Shown piece after piece: positions 43,332 through 53,519 of a stretch of 64,000 bases of DNA. Numbering within the stretch: position 1 is the first letter of the stretch; the number at the start of each line of letters is the position of its first letter. This DNA is from Ascarosepion bandense (lineage: Eukaryota; Mollusca; Cephalopoda; Sepiida; Sepiidae): contig JBBBDQ010000351.1 of the NCBI GenBank assembly GCA_037127315.1, forward strand, positions 513,501-577,500, written 5' to 3'. Both the position numbers and the translations under genes were made by a program. Under the pieces are notes generated by a model. The model was not told where the DNA came from. It was given only the letters and a program-made list of their open reading frames with translations, and did not search any database.

Positions 43332-44129
43332 TGTTACGTGTTAAGTTGTAACAAAAAAAAATGATTGACCAAAACCAAGGCCTCCTATATAGATATACCA
43401 TATACTATATACTATATACCATTTACTATATAAATACCATAACAATAGCAATGATCTCGCCAAAACACAGAGCTTAATCACAAACAAATATTTAATTTAC
43501 AATAACACAAAATAAAAATATATTACAAATATACAATTTTTTGCATTCAAATAGAAAACATAGAGTTTACTACTAGCAGAGCGACGGGTAAGTGTTACGA
43601 AGGGGAGGAAGGCGTCAAGTATCTTTACCCAGTTAACTTAGCGAAGTAGTTTAAGTGCTATACTTTATGGAAGTCCTCAATTGTGTTTATAAAGAATAAT
43701 TTCCAGTATGGTCAATGAAAGAGTCAAAAATATCTATTTACCCATCTAGATCCATGAGGTTCTCTTTCAGGTTTTAGTTGGTTGGCAAATTTCTCTGAGA
43801 GATTCTTTTGGTTGGATGCACAGATCCACGACTCGGGCTGGAGTTGATAATGTCAGCAAATCTTGTTACAACTAACTACTCTCTTCCCAAACCTATTTTT
43901 ATAGGGGCTAACATAATTTGCATATTCTAGAATCCTTTAGAATTCTCTGGATTTTACTGGAATATTCTACAATCTTCCAAAACACTCTATTTCTAATTTC
44001 CTTATTTTTATGACTACTTCATGAATTAAAACTTTTTTGTAATAACAAGTAGGACTCAATAGAATCCCTTACTAAAACATTTTAGACATTATTAATATTA
44101 TTTTTATATACAAATACATCTTCATAACA
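43332..44129 (-). mobile_element. Candidate solo LTR, about 800 bp
   Basis: The termini TGTTACG and CATAACA give a TG...CA arrangement. On the minus strand a TATAAAAATAG box lies near 43905, followed by GC-richer sequence, as in an LTR promoter. No exact 5-bp duplication was found (AACAT versus ATATA). A (TATAC) repeat cluster at 43395-43440 is inside. Evidence is moderate to weak. Confidence 0.4.
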
Positions 44130-44162
44130 ATATAGAAATCATTTTATATGCTTAGTGATGTG

Positions 44163-44398
44163 GCACAAGGCTGAAAGTATTAGACACCCAGTGAGGATCA
44201 AAACCACTACTCAATTGTAAAGATTTTAGTGTGACAAGCTTGCTAATCATTACACCATGTTGAGGTACCTAAAATGATTTTCTAAGCGTAGCACAAGAGC
44301 AAATGTGTAAAGCACCCAGTGAGGATTGAATTCAATAATCAATTAATTGTTCTAGCCAGACAAGCTTGCTAACCATTACATCATGTTGGGGTGCCCAA
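44163..44398 (-). repeat. Two tandem tRNA-like SINE heads (third tRNA-headed type)
   Basis: Two units of about 120 bases share, on the minus strand, CAACATG-TGTAAT, GGTTAGCAAGCTTGTC or GATTAGCAAGCTTGTC (A-box region) and TTCAATCCTCACTGGGTG or TTTGATCCTCACTGGGTG (B box). Both read like the tRNA part of a SINE without the body. Confidence 0.65.
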
Positions 44399-44462
44399 TG
44401 CTTTGTAGATAGAAAGAGGTTCCACTTTAAAAAAGAACACTGTTTTTTCTTGCATTCCTGCA

Positions 44463-44769
44463 GATGTGCGTTGTGGTGCAGTGAATATCGACTTGGAATG
44501 ACAAATCGGAGTGCTGAGTTCGAATTCTAGTTGAACTCCTTGCATTCACTTATGCACAAATAACCTTGGGAAAGGTATTAGTCTATCTCTTCCCTCCAGT
44601 TATGGGTTAAATAAGAGGACAGATTGGGTTCTATAGCCTTGGCTGGCAACCATTCTCCTGCAGAAAGCAATGGCAACCTACTGTGGGATAATCTTCTGCC
44701 CAGTCAGTCATGTCTCTTTCAAGACATGATTGCCCAAAGTGTGTATCATGTATGGCACTTAACTGACTG
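44463..44769 (+). repeat. SINE-A, full length
   Basis: The head has TTGTGGTGCAGTG and GAGTTCGAATTC. The hairpin is CATGTCTC-TTTC-AAGACATG, with one mismatch. The tail is 'cacttaactgactg'. There is little internal change. Confidence 0.88.
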
Positions 44770-44884
44770 TTTATTCTTGCAGAGATTTAGGGTTGAGTAA
44801 TGGTGCCAAAAGATAAAATGGGCAAGTACACTTTTACTTGAGACTAATATAGCCACTTGGGAAAAGTCATGGTGTCACTTCTCC

Positions 44885-45160
44885 TATCTTTGAAATAAAT
44901 TGCTAGGTGATTGGATGATCATAGCTCTCCACAACTTACTATTCTTTGTAGCAAGAGGAAGTTACTCTGGCAGTAAAATCCAGGAATCTTAAGTTAGAAT
45001 AGAAAAAGGATAAGCATGTGGCTTGCAAGTCTATGCTGTGAAAAAAAAAAAGAAAACAACCAAAAAGCAAAATGCAAGTTGTCTATGAAAAAGCAACCAA
45101 GTGTATGTTACTCTGACAGTAAAATCCAGGAATCTCCAGTTAGGGGCAGAAGAGGGATGA
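44885..45160 (-). repeat. Fragment of the RTE-like LINE 3' region with a tandem duplication
   Basis: 'gatcatagctctccacaact' resembles the segment at 42755. 'gttactctg(g/a)cagtaaaatc' with 'caggaatct' is present twice about 150 bases apart, at 44960 and 45108. Confidence 0.5.
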
Positions 45161-45199
45161 GTGTGGGGCTGGTGACTTACTATATAAAAAAAAAAGGGG

Positions 45200-46030
45200 G
45201 GGAAACAAAACAACTGTTAATGAAATCACAAATAAAACCCTGTGCCCCACACGGAGCCAATAGTAACTGGTGATGATATTACTGTATTCAAAAGAAGGTT
45301 GAAGATGCAAGAAAAAAAAAGTAATGTGTGTAAAGTTTTTAGTTGTGATTATTTTGTGGGTTGACTGAAATTCTAAGGGGATGTGTTTGCATTATTTGAT
45401 GAATAATTCAATACTGGACAAGTACAAAAGAACTGTTTGCAGAGTGTCTCATTCTGACCCTCCCCTTCAGAAAATGTTTTTTTTTTTGTCATGACTTTCT
45501 TTTCAAACTTTTATACATTGGTAATTTGCCGTCAAGAGGTCATCAGTTATTACCACATCTGAAGAAAACACTCAGATACCTTACTCTTGTTGGAAGGGGA
45601 GTGTTTTTTATCTCTTTTCTTTTTTATCTCTTTTCTTTTTTATCTCTTTTCTTACCTACTTTGCATTTATCCTTTTATCTTCTTGTCTACTTTTTCACAT
45701 GTAGCTCAAAATTTGGACAGTTTTTCTTAGCCAATTTACTTGTTGTTCCCTTGTGGCTTTTTTTTAATGCTTCAACACTTTTGATTAAAGTTGTTAAAAA
45801 CAAATTCACCAAAAGGCTTTCATACAAGACTGAACATTTTTCAGGCTTCTTTGGACTTATGGATATTATATTGAATATAATTTAATCAATTACAAATATT
45901 AATATGTATTTCCTTAGGTTTCCTATCTGGTTATTTAGATTTTCTGAGAGAATTTTACTGTAGATAAAAGGAATACTTTTCACTACTTATCTATCTATTG
46001 ATCTATTATGTGTTTCTATTCATCTCTTTC
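45200..46030. other. No recognised gene
   Basis: Contains three tandem copies of 'atctcttttctttttt' at 45608-45650. Otherwise AT-rich without features. Confidence 0.4.
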
Positions 46031-46034
46031 AGTC

Positions 46035-46236
46035 TTTTTATATGTATGTAAGTATCTATCAAGTTTTTTCAGTCTGTTTGTATCTATCACAGTCTAATCA
46101 GACCTATCTATCTATCTATCTATCTCAGTCCATTCATATCTATCTATCTATCTATCTCAGTCCATTCATATCTATCTATCTATCTATCTCAGTCCGTTCA
46201 TATCTATCTATCTATCTATCTATCTCAGTCCGTTCA

Positions 46237-46269
<33 letters not shown>

Positions 46270-46280
46270 CAGTCCGTTCA

Positions 46281-46333
<53 letters not shown>

Positions 46334-46343
46334 CAGTCTGTTC

Positions 46344-46382
<39 letters not shown>

Positions 46383-46392
46383 CAGTCTGTTC

Positions 46393-46435
<43 letters not shown>

Positions 46436-46444
46436 CAGTCTGTT

Positions 46445-46483
<39 letters not shown>

Positions 46484-46566
46484 CAGTCTGTTCATATCTA
46501 TCTATCTATCTATCTTTCTCAGTCTGTTCATATCTATCTATCTATCTCTCTCTCTCAGTCTGTTCA

Positions 46567-46611
<45 letters not shown>

Positions 46612-47450
46612 CTCTCGGTCTGTTTCTTTCTGTCTTACTTCTGTCTGTCTGTCTGTGTGCCTTTCTTTCTGTCTGTCTCTCGATAGGCAGGGTGTCTGTT
46701 TCTCTGTCTGTCTGTGTGTGTGTGTGTCTGTCTGTTTGTATCTATAGTCCCTTCCTAGTTCTGTCTGTCTTAGAAATGCCATCTATGAGATCAGTGTGGT
46801 GTTCTGTCTGTCTGGGTGTCTGTTCTGTCTGTCTGTCTGTCTGTCTGTTCGTCTGTCTGTCTTACAGTGCCTGTGTCTGTGTCAGTTCTGTTTCTGTCTG
46901 TCTTACTCTCTCTGTCTTACTCTCTCGGTCTGTTTCTCTCTCTCTCTCTATGTATGTATTAGTTAGTGTATGTATGTATGTATGTATGTATGTCTCTCGA
47001 TCCTTGTTTGTGTCTGTCTCTCCCTCCATCTCAGTGCCTGTTCCGTCTGCCTATCTATCTATCTATCTCAGTCTATCTATCTATCTATCTATCTGTCCGT
47101 CCCTGTTCCGTATCTATCTATCTATCTATCATCAGTCTGTTCCATATCTATCTATCTATCACTCAGTCTGTTTCATAATCTATCTATCTATCTATCTATC
47201 AATCTATCTCGGTCTCTGTTTCTATCTATCTATCTATCTATCTGTCTGTCTGTCTGTCTCTGGGTGTGTGTATCCATGAATGTATTTATCTTGGTGTCTG
47301 TCTGTCTGTGTATCCCTCCCTCCATTAGTGTGTATATCTATATATCAGTCTGTTCGTATCTGTCTGTCTCTCTATCTATCTATCTATCTATCTCAGTCTA
47401 TTTGCCTTCCTCTCCATCTCCAGTCTGGCTAAGGACATGATCTCCATGAT
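46035..47450. repeat. Compound microsatellite array (TATC, TGTC, TGTA)
   Basis: Blocks of (TATC)n are separated by 'CAGTC(C/T)GTTCATA'-type spacers up to about 46620. These give way to (TGTC)n, (TCTC)n, a (TGTA)n block at 46965-46990, and (TATC)n again. Long open frames rich in Ser, Ile, Tyr and Leu are a by-product of a 4-base repeat with no stops. Confidence 0.97.
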
Positions 47451-47489
47451 CTCCATCCATCTGTCCATGGTCATTCATAAAATCATGAT

Positions 47490-47539
47490 GTATTATTAGT
47501 CTGTTCATATCTATCTATCTAGCTATCTCAGTCTGTTCA

Positions 47540-47576
<37 letters not shown>

Positions 47577-47619
47577 CAGTCTGTTCATATCTATCTATCT
47601 ATCTATCTCAGTCTGTTCA

Positions 47620-47656
<37 letters not shown>

Positions 47657-47913
47657 CAGTCTGTTCATATCTATCTATCTATCTCAGTCTGTTCATATCT
47701 ATCTATCTATCTATCTCAGTCTGTTCTATCTATCTATCTATCTATCTCAGTCTGTTCTATCTATCTATCTATCTATCTATCTCAGTCTGTTCATATCTAT
47801 CTATCTATCTATCTATCTATCTCAGTCTGTTCATATCTATCTATCTATCTATCTATCTATCTCAGTCTGTTCATATCTATCTATCTATCTATCTATCTAT
47901 CTCAGTCTGTTCA

Positions 47914-47954
<41 letters not shown>

Positions 47955-48021
47955 CACTCTGTTCATATCTATCTATCTATCTCAGTCTGTTCATATCTAT
48001 CTATCTATCTCACTCTGTTCA

Positions 48022-48074
<53 letters not shown>

Positions 48075-48085
48075 CACTCTGTTCA

Positions 48086-48123
<38 letters not shown>

Positions 48124-48132
48124 CTCTGTTCA

Positions 48133-48173
<41 letters not shown>

Positions 48174-48181
48174 CACTCTGT

Positions 48182-48236
<55 letters not shown>

Positions 48237-48248
48237 CACTCTGTCTAT

Positions 48249-48287
<39 letters not shown>
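47490..48287. repeat. Compound (TATC)n array with CAGTCTGTTCATA or CACTCTGTTCATA spacers
   Basis: About 20 blocks of 3-14 TATC units are each followed by the same 13-14 base spacer; in the last third the spacer changes to CACTCTGTTCATA. The array ends exactly at the 3' end of an antisense SINE-b (48288). Confidence 0.97.
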
Positions 48288-48288
<1 letters not shown>

Positions 48289-48600
48289 ATTCAGACTATT
48301 GTTATGTTCTTCGTTGCCATTTTTACAATGTTTTGGTTGTTGTACACTCCGGCCTTCTTCAGGGGTGCTAGGAATTTCAAACCAAATCCTTTATTACGAT
48401 CACTCTGGTATATCATTCTCATTTTTTTGTGTAAAGCCTCTTCCAGTAATCATGAGTCATCTCACTTTAACCTGACTCTCTAAGTTAATTGTTTAACTCT
48501 GCAGTAGCCTGGTATTGAACTCACAACTCTTTGGGTCAAGTCACTGGAACTAACCAATGCCTATATCCATGTGTCCTTGAGCAGCAATTGAATTTCTGGG
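48288..48600 (-). repeat. SINE-b, near full length
   Basis: The minus strand has the head GGACACATGGATATAGGCAT, GGTTAGTTCCAGTGACTTG, B box GAGTTCAATACC, the body, CTGAAGA (about 48349-48355 reversed), stem II GGCCG with decayed partner CAACC, and AAAA in place of GAAA, so the hammerhead core is dead. The 3' end borders the TATC array. Confidence 0.75.
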
Positions 48601-49030
48601 ACTTATAAACCTAATTTTTCAGTAAACTTTTTTACCAGAGTTCATATTGCAATTTTTTGATGTTAATCATTTTCTCTAGTATTTTTTACCAGAGTTCATA
48701 TTGCAATAAAACAGTGCTCAATGTATAATAACAGAGCTAAAGAATGAATACATATATGTTCCTCACCATTTGATGCAACTCTGAGTTATGAGTGCGTAGC
48801 AATCATCAATAAATTTCAAACTGACCATTGTAATATGTCAATATTTATAACCTACTGGCAACATAGTGGAGTAGTACATTTACCTATAATAAAAATAAAT
48901 AAATTAGAAAAATCTGAAAAGACTACTACCTTATATAAAATAAATAAATTGTTTGAAATTAAATAAATATCTATAAATATAAAACATAAGCCAAGACAGA
49001 TATTCAGACTGGTGGATATATATAAATCGA
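48601..49030. other. No recognised gene
   Basis: AT-rich; 'accagagttcatattgcaat' is present twice (48635 and 48690), a 50-base tandem duplication. Confidence 0.45.
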
Positions 49031-49036
49031 CTGTTT

Positions 49037-49103
49037 AATTATAGAAAAACAGGGTATCCACTAAAATACGAGTATCCATTAAAAATAATGTTCAAACAAA
49101 TAA
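49037..49103 (+). repeat. Left arm of a MITE-like inverted repeat enclosing a TATC array
   Basis: 'aaaacagggtatccacta', 'aaatacgagtatccatta' and 'aaaataatgttcaaacaaat' are matched by the reverse complement at 49814-49874, with only a few differences. Confidence 0.88.
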
Positions 49104-49218
49104 ATCTATCTATCTATCTATCTCAGTCTGTTCATATCTATCTATCTATCTCAGTCTGTTCATATCTATCTATCTCTCTCAGTCTGTTCATATCTATCTA
49201 TCTCTCTCAGTCTGTTCA

Positions 49219-49252
<34 letters not shown>

Positions 49253-49340
49253 AGTCTTGTTCTATTCATATCTATCTATCTATCTATCTATCTATCTTAG
49301 TCTGTTCATATCTATCTATCTATCTATCTTAGTCTGTTCA

Positions 49341-49385
<45 letters not shown>

Positions 49386-49469
49386 CAGTCTGTTCATTAT
49401 CTATCTATCTATCTATCTATCTCAGTCTGTTCATTATCTATCTATCTATCTATCTATCTCAGTCTGTTC

Positions 49470-49504
<35 letters not shown>

Positions 49505-49519
49505 CATCTCAGTCTGTTC

Positions 49520-49566
<47 letters not shown>

Positions 49567-49625
49567 CAGTCTGTTCATTATCTATCTATCTAACTATCTA
49601 TCTATCTATCTATCTCAGTCTGTTC

Positions 49626-49680
<55 letters not shown>

Positions 49681-49739
49681 CAGTCTGTTCATTATCTATC
49701 TATCTAACTATCTATCTATCTATCTATCTCAGTCTGTTC

Positions 49740-49778
<39 letters not shown>

Positions 49779-49813
49779 CTCTCAGTCTGTTCATTATCTA
49801 TCTATCTATCTAT
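49104..49813. repeat. (TATC)n array with CAGTCTGTTCA(T) spacers inside the inverted repeat
   Basis: About 25 TATC blocks with the spacer CAGTCTGTTCATA, changing to CAGTCTGTTCATTA in the second half. A higher-order unit containing 'ctaactatc' is duplicated at 49585 and 49703. Confidence 0.97.
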
Positions 49814-49865
49814 CTATTTGTTTGAACATTATTTTTAATGGATACGCGTATTTTAGTTTATACCC

Positions 49866-49874
<9 letters not shown>
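49814..49874 (-). repeat. Right arm of the MITE-like inverted repeat
   Basis: Partner of 49037-49103; it is followed by a (TA)n run (49872-49912). The arm shares TTTGTTTGAACATTATTTTT with the inverted repeat at 27 kb, so both belong to one family. Confidence 0.88.
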
Positions 49875-49914
<40 letters not shown>

Positions 49915-49934
49915 TAAATTAACCTAGTGAGCCA

Positions 49935-49985
49935 ACAAACCTACCAAGGTTTCACCTAAACGGATCTTCAGGGAATGTTGGCTAA
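49935..49985 (-). ncRNA. Weak hammerhead-like motif
   Basis: On the minus strand CTGAAGA (49965-49971), a 2-3 bp stem II, GAAA (49950-49953) and ACC-TT-GGT as a tiny stem III with A at the cleavage position. Stem I has two pairs. It is similar to the short stem III variants reported in Penelope-like elements; too weak to be sure. Confidence 0.4.
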
Positions 49986-50319
49986 AGAGGAAAATAACAA
50001 CGACAAGATAAAGGGAACTCAATAACCCACATTACCAAAGAAAAACGAAGACACCAAGCACAAATGGGGTGAAACTTTTAAGAAACATATATAAACATTA
50101 AAATGAAAAATAAAAAGCGCCAACTAGCAAAGACGAAAACTTTTTGTTATTGATTATTCGTCTTGTGTTTTTTTTGGGGCTATGTACTGGCTCGGTCCAA
50201 ATTGCTTTGGCTGATGTTCATGTGCTTAGCTCTTTCTATTTTTACAACCATTTTTTTCCTTCCGCGTGTATATGTGGAGGGTTTTTTGAAATGAGTATAG
50301 TGATAAGTTTGCATTTATA

Positions 50320-50323
<4 letters not shown>

Positions 50324-50362
<39 letters not shown>
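50324..50362. repeat. (TA)n microsatellite
   Basis: Visible directly. Other TA runs of 20-50 bases lie at 5812-5840, 19423-19461, 22812-22858, 32795-32819, 49872-49912, 50786-50812, 51268-51319, 55278-55316, 55700-55733, 56832-56858 and 57590-57634; many border elements listed here. Confidence 0.95.
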
Positions 50363-50365
<3 letters not shown>

Positions 50366-50694
50366 AATTTATTTATAATGTATGATTCTCTCATTTTATT
50401 TTAAAAAGAAAATTGTTTGTTGTTTGTATACATTATTTTGCTACAAATTTGAATAGAAATGTATTTAATTTTGTCATTCACACACACTAAATTTACCAAC
50501 ATATAAACACACTTAATTCGTCTATAGTTTAAATACACTTGACACATGGATTATTTTTGTATACATACACTTTCATTTAAAATATCCATTCATTGCTTCA
50601 TGACATGTGACATGTATCTGACCAATGAAATCAAACCTCAGTCAACATACTGTCTCTATGGATTTTCAGAATTTAAAAAAAAATTTAAATCATT

Positions 50695-50745
50695 CGTCAT
50701 TAAAAATTCTCTGAGGAAGCTTGTTAAAGTGAAATGTTAAATTAA
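50695..50745 (+). ncRNA. Decayed hammerhead-like motif
   Basis: CTGAGGA (about 50710), a 4-bp stem II GCTT/AAGT with loop GTTA, then GAAA. No convincing stem III. It is about 360 bases upstream of the better motif at 51070 and may belong to the same Penelope-like region. Confidence 0.4.
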
Positions 50746-50781
50746 AGACACTTTTTTTCTACCTCTTCTTTACTTATTCTA

Positions 50782-50813
<32 letters not shown>

Positions 50814-51069
50814 CTCTGCTCCTCTAAGAAATCCAAAGGATAAAATCTAGTCGCAAGATAATAAAACTTACAATCTTATCTGCTAATGTTAAATCTGTCT
50901 ACAAAATTTCAAGACACTCATTAATCAACTATATTCACTACCCATGCCACTTTCTTCAAAATTCAAACGGACAACTTACAAGACTTATTCCCTTATCACT
51001 AACCCCCAGCAACATCCCCCACACAACACACCAAATATAAGAAAAGAGGCTTTCCATTCCTGTCCACAC

Positions 51070-51123
51070 CACCTGATGAGACATTGTAGTTTCAATGTCG
51101 AAACAAATACACGATTTGTAGTG
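51070..51123 (+). ncRNA. Hammerhead ribozyme candidate upstream of a Penelope-like element
   Basis: CTGATGA is at 51073-51079. Stem II is seven perfect pairs (GACATTG 51080-51086 with CAATGTC 51093-51099, loop TAGTTT). GAAA is at 51100-51103. Stem III is six pairs (ACAAAT 51103-51108 with ATTTGT 51114-51119, loop ACACG), with A51120 at the cleavage position (triplet GTA). Stem I is CAC (51070-51072) with GTG (51121-51123). All core positions are consensus. The Penelope-like coding remnant starts about 200 bases downstream on the same strand, as known for such elements. Confidence 0.85.
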
Positions 51124-51263
51124 AATATATAAAAAATTTGTATGTGTTCTAAAATATAATTTATAATAAATATTCACAGCTCTATATATTATATATCGAG
51201 CACTGTTTTAAATTAATGTTTCCGATGTTGTAAAAAAATTTTTTTCTTCATTCCTTATTCACT

Positions 51264-51320
<57 letters not shown>

Positions 51321-51324
51321 CCTT

Positions 51325-52217
51325 CAACTTCGACAATAATTCCTTTAAACCATACAAGAAAGACAATGAAACCCTTAGTTATATCAATATTAGTTCTAAC
51401 CACCCTAGCGCCATTATAAGGCAAATACCAGAGACCATGAATATTAGAATTAACTGATTATCCTCTAACTTTAAAATCTATCGAAATAATAAAAACTATA
51501 TAAGGCCCTCTAGAATAGCAGATATGAAGAGAAATTGACGTATTTAACACCCACTAAGGATCCAGAATCATTAAAGGCCAAAAGTAAACATAGGAAAAGA
51601 AAAATTATATAGTTTAACCCCCTTATTCTGTAAACTATCAACTATTAACATTGGTAATATCTTCCTTAAAGTAATAAGCAAACATTTTCATGAAGATAAC
51701 CCCCCTGAGTAAGATATTCAATAGGAAAACTATCAAGATTAGTCACTCGTGTACCAATAGCATGTATAACATTATTAGCTCCCATAATAATCAAATCTTG
51801 AAGAAGTGTAGGGAATCCAAAACAGAAAATAGAATGATACCCCCTGTAACTGTAGATCTAGCAATAACTGTCAGGTTGAGGCTAAGTGTAGATCGGAAAA
51901 TGTAATCTATCAAGCCATCATCTACCCTAAGGAAAATAAGGAGAAATGTAATGTTTATATCAGAATTTTGCAGGAATTTAGAAGCAATGGCTTTATACCC
52001 ACAGACACTCCTTCACCAACCCTAGTTTAATCCCTTTCTAGGAAATACTGGGAATTAAAAGAAAGTAACTTAGATCCCCAGATGAAATGGACCCCTAACA
52101 GCTTAAAAGATAGGTGTAATCTATGTTTGACAGAAAAAATTAAAATTTTAAAATTTCAAGACCAAAATATACTCCTGAACAAACAAAGGAAGATCCTAAG
52201 TACCTGTCACCATAGAA
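51325..52217 (+). pseudogene. Penelope-like element: end of RT, linker and GIY-YIG endonuclease remnant
   Basis: The plus strand encodes FNFDNNSFKPYKKDNETLSY, INISSNHPSAIIRQIPETMN, RINWLSSN (the segment after the reverse transcriptase, pattern PYRKPN...Y-N--SNHP--I---LP). After degraded sequence it reads CRSENVIYQAII (start of the GIY-YIG domain), then PQMKWTPNSLKDRCNLCLTE, KIKILKFQDQNILLNKQRK and CHHRNKFF. The last part matches the endonuclease end pattern RCNLCL-EK--I......LN-R-E....CRH--KF. Multiple stops occur. It is interrupted at 52217 by a LINE. Confidence 0.88.
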
Positions 52218-52985
52218 ATAAGTTTTTTTTTTTAATCATTTCACCCCAAGCAAGGCATTCCATTGCCACTATTGAGCATGGGGCTACATAGGGGAAGGTA
52301 AAGAGGAGGAGTAGTTAGGTGTAGGAAATGTCAGAAGGAAGGTGATAGATGGGTAAGGATACTGAGGATGAGGGATGGGCAGATGGGAAGAGTGTTTGAA
52401 AGATGGTTGGTGTGTTAGGAGGTGTCTATTGACCTTACATTTAAACTCCTGGAGATTGTAGCCATCGGGGAAGCAATCATGTGGAAGGGAATTCCACAGT
52501 CTGTAAGTGTGAAAAAAGAAACTGTTGGAGTAGAAGTTGAATTTTATTGGTTTCACTGTAAAAGGGTGGAATCTAGTTGCTAATCTAGTTTCTCATGCAA
52601 ATTCGTATCTAGGGGGCAGCAGTGATCCAAGTTCATTGGAGCAGAAGCCGTGAAAGTATTTATAGAAGAGACACAGGGAAGCCATGTCGCACCAGTGAGA
52701 GAGAGACTGCAGGTGATCTGCCAAGTTGGTATTGATCACATTACAGACCCTCCGCTGTACCTTGTTGAGAAGCCCGAGGAGAATAGCAGGAGCACCCATC
52801 CAGATATGGCAACAGTATTCAATGCACGGGCGGATGGTAGATTTATAAATGTACAAGATAGATTCAGATGGAAAAGACTTCCGGGCCCTGCACAGAGAAC
52901 CGACTTTCATAGCAGAGGATTTAGCAATGGATTCGATATAGTCATTCCATTTGAGGTCCACTGTAAGTGTGAGACCAAGCCTGGT
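52218..52985 (-). pseudogene. LINE C-terminus and 3' UTR (main family), longest copy
   Basis: The minus strand encodes DLKWNDYIESIAKSSAMKVG, SLCRARKSFPSESILYIYKS, TIRPCIEYCCHIWMGAPAIL, LNKVQRRVCNVINTNLADHL, KYFHGFCSNELGSLLPPRYE, then after a frameshift RLWNSLPHDCFPDGYNLQEF and KCKVNRHLL. The 3' UTR and end signature lie at 52228-52300. This C-terminal domain is of the Jockey/CR1-like non-LTR type; a firm clade needs the RT core. It is inserted in the Penelope-like element. Confidence 0.9.
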
Positions 52986-53290
52986 CCATTACAATAATTA
53001 TCCTATTCCCCCAATTAGTCCCAATAAAAATTAAAAAAAAACTTTATAAAAATTGGCCAAGAAGTTACTTCCCCACCACCTACCACTACTTACTCAAGGG
53101 TCAGGCCACATACCGCCCACTACCAAGGAGAAATTACTACTGAATTCTTTCCCCCAGCCCAACCCACATAAGCTAACCTATGTGCTTAAAATTTTTCCTC
53201 ATTCTCTGTTTATAAGGGGTCAAAGAATGCATGCCTTAAAATGACATGTTGAAAATGGCTATTTCCCCACTAAGTTTTATCTGAATGTAC
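52986..53290. other. No recognised gene
   Basis: C-rich on the plus strand ('cccccaattagtccc', 'cccaccacctaccac'). It may be the 3' remainder of the Penelope-like element after the LINE insertion, but nothing shows this directly. Confidence 0.35.
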
Positions 53291-53296
53291 AGATAA

Positions 53297-53446
53297 AGAT
53301 ATATATATATATAGTCATCCACAGACAGATCTGTTTTGCTGTATCCCAGCTCATCAGTACGATTAGACATCTGATTGCATTTACCCAGGATTGAAACCCC
53401 ACTGAATTGGCATCAGTCAGCGATTCTACCTCTGAGCTATGGGCGC
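53297..53446 (-). repeat. SINE-H copy 2: tRNA-like head plus hammerhead plus (TA)n tail
   Basis: On the minus strand it begins GCGCCCATAGCTCAGAGGTAG (split here as GCGCCCATAG and CTCAGAGGTAG; box A), B box GGGGTTTCAATCC (53388-53400), then the linker and hammerhead, then TA repeats at 53297-53312. The layout is identical to 32662-32820. The sequences are about 80% identical by eye. Confidence 0.85.
53314..53369 (-). ncRNA. Type I hammerhead ribozyme, core G mutated
   Basis: CTGATGA is at 53351-53357 (minus strand). Stem II is GCTG/CAGC, perfect, with loop GGATA. The GAAA box reads AAAA: the G required for catalysis (position 12 of the hammerhead) is lost. Stem III ACA-GATC-TGT and the C at the cleavage position are unchanged. 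Stem I pairs with wobbles (TCGTA with TGTGG). Predicted inactive. Compared with copy 1, stem II differs at a position that keeps pairing (G-U there, A-U or G-C type here). Confidence 0.8.
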
Positions 53447-53519
53447 TTTGTAGAAGGAGGCAGACTTTTAGTGTATGATGTATCATGCGCCAGTAGTTAG
53501 AGTGCTCTAATTCATTATA

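Noticed and set aside
46042..47440. Long open frames of Ser/Ile/Tyr/Leu repeats
   Set aside because: A TATC repeat read in any frame has no stop; the frames start and end with the microsatellite and show no domain.
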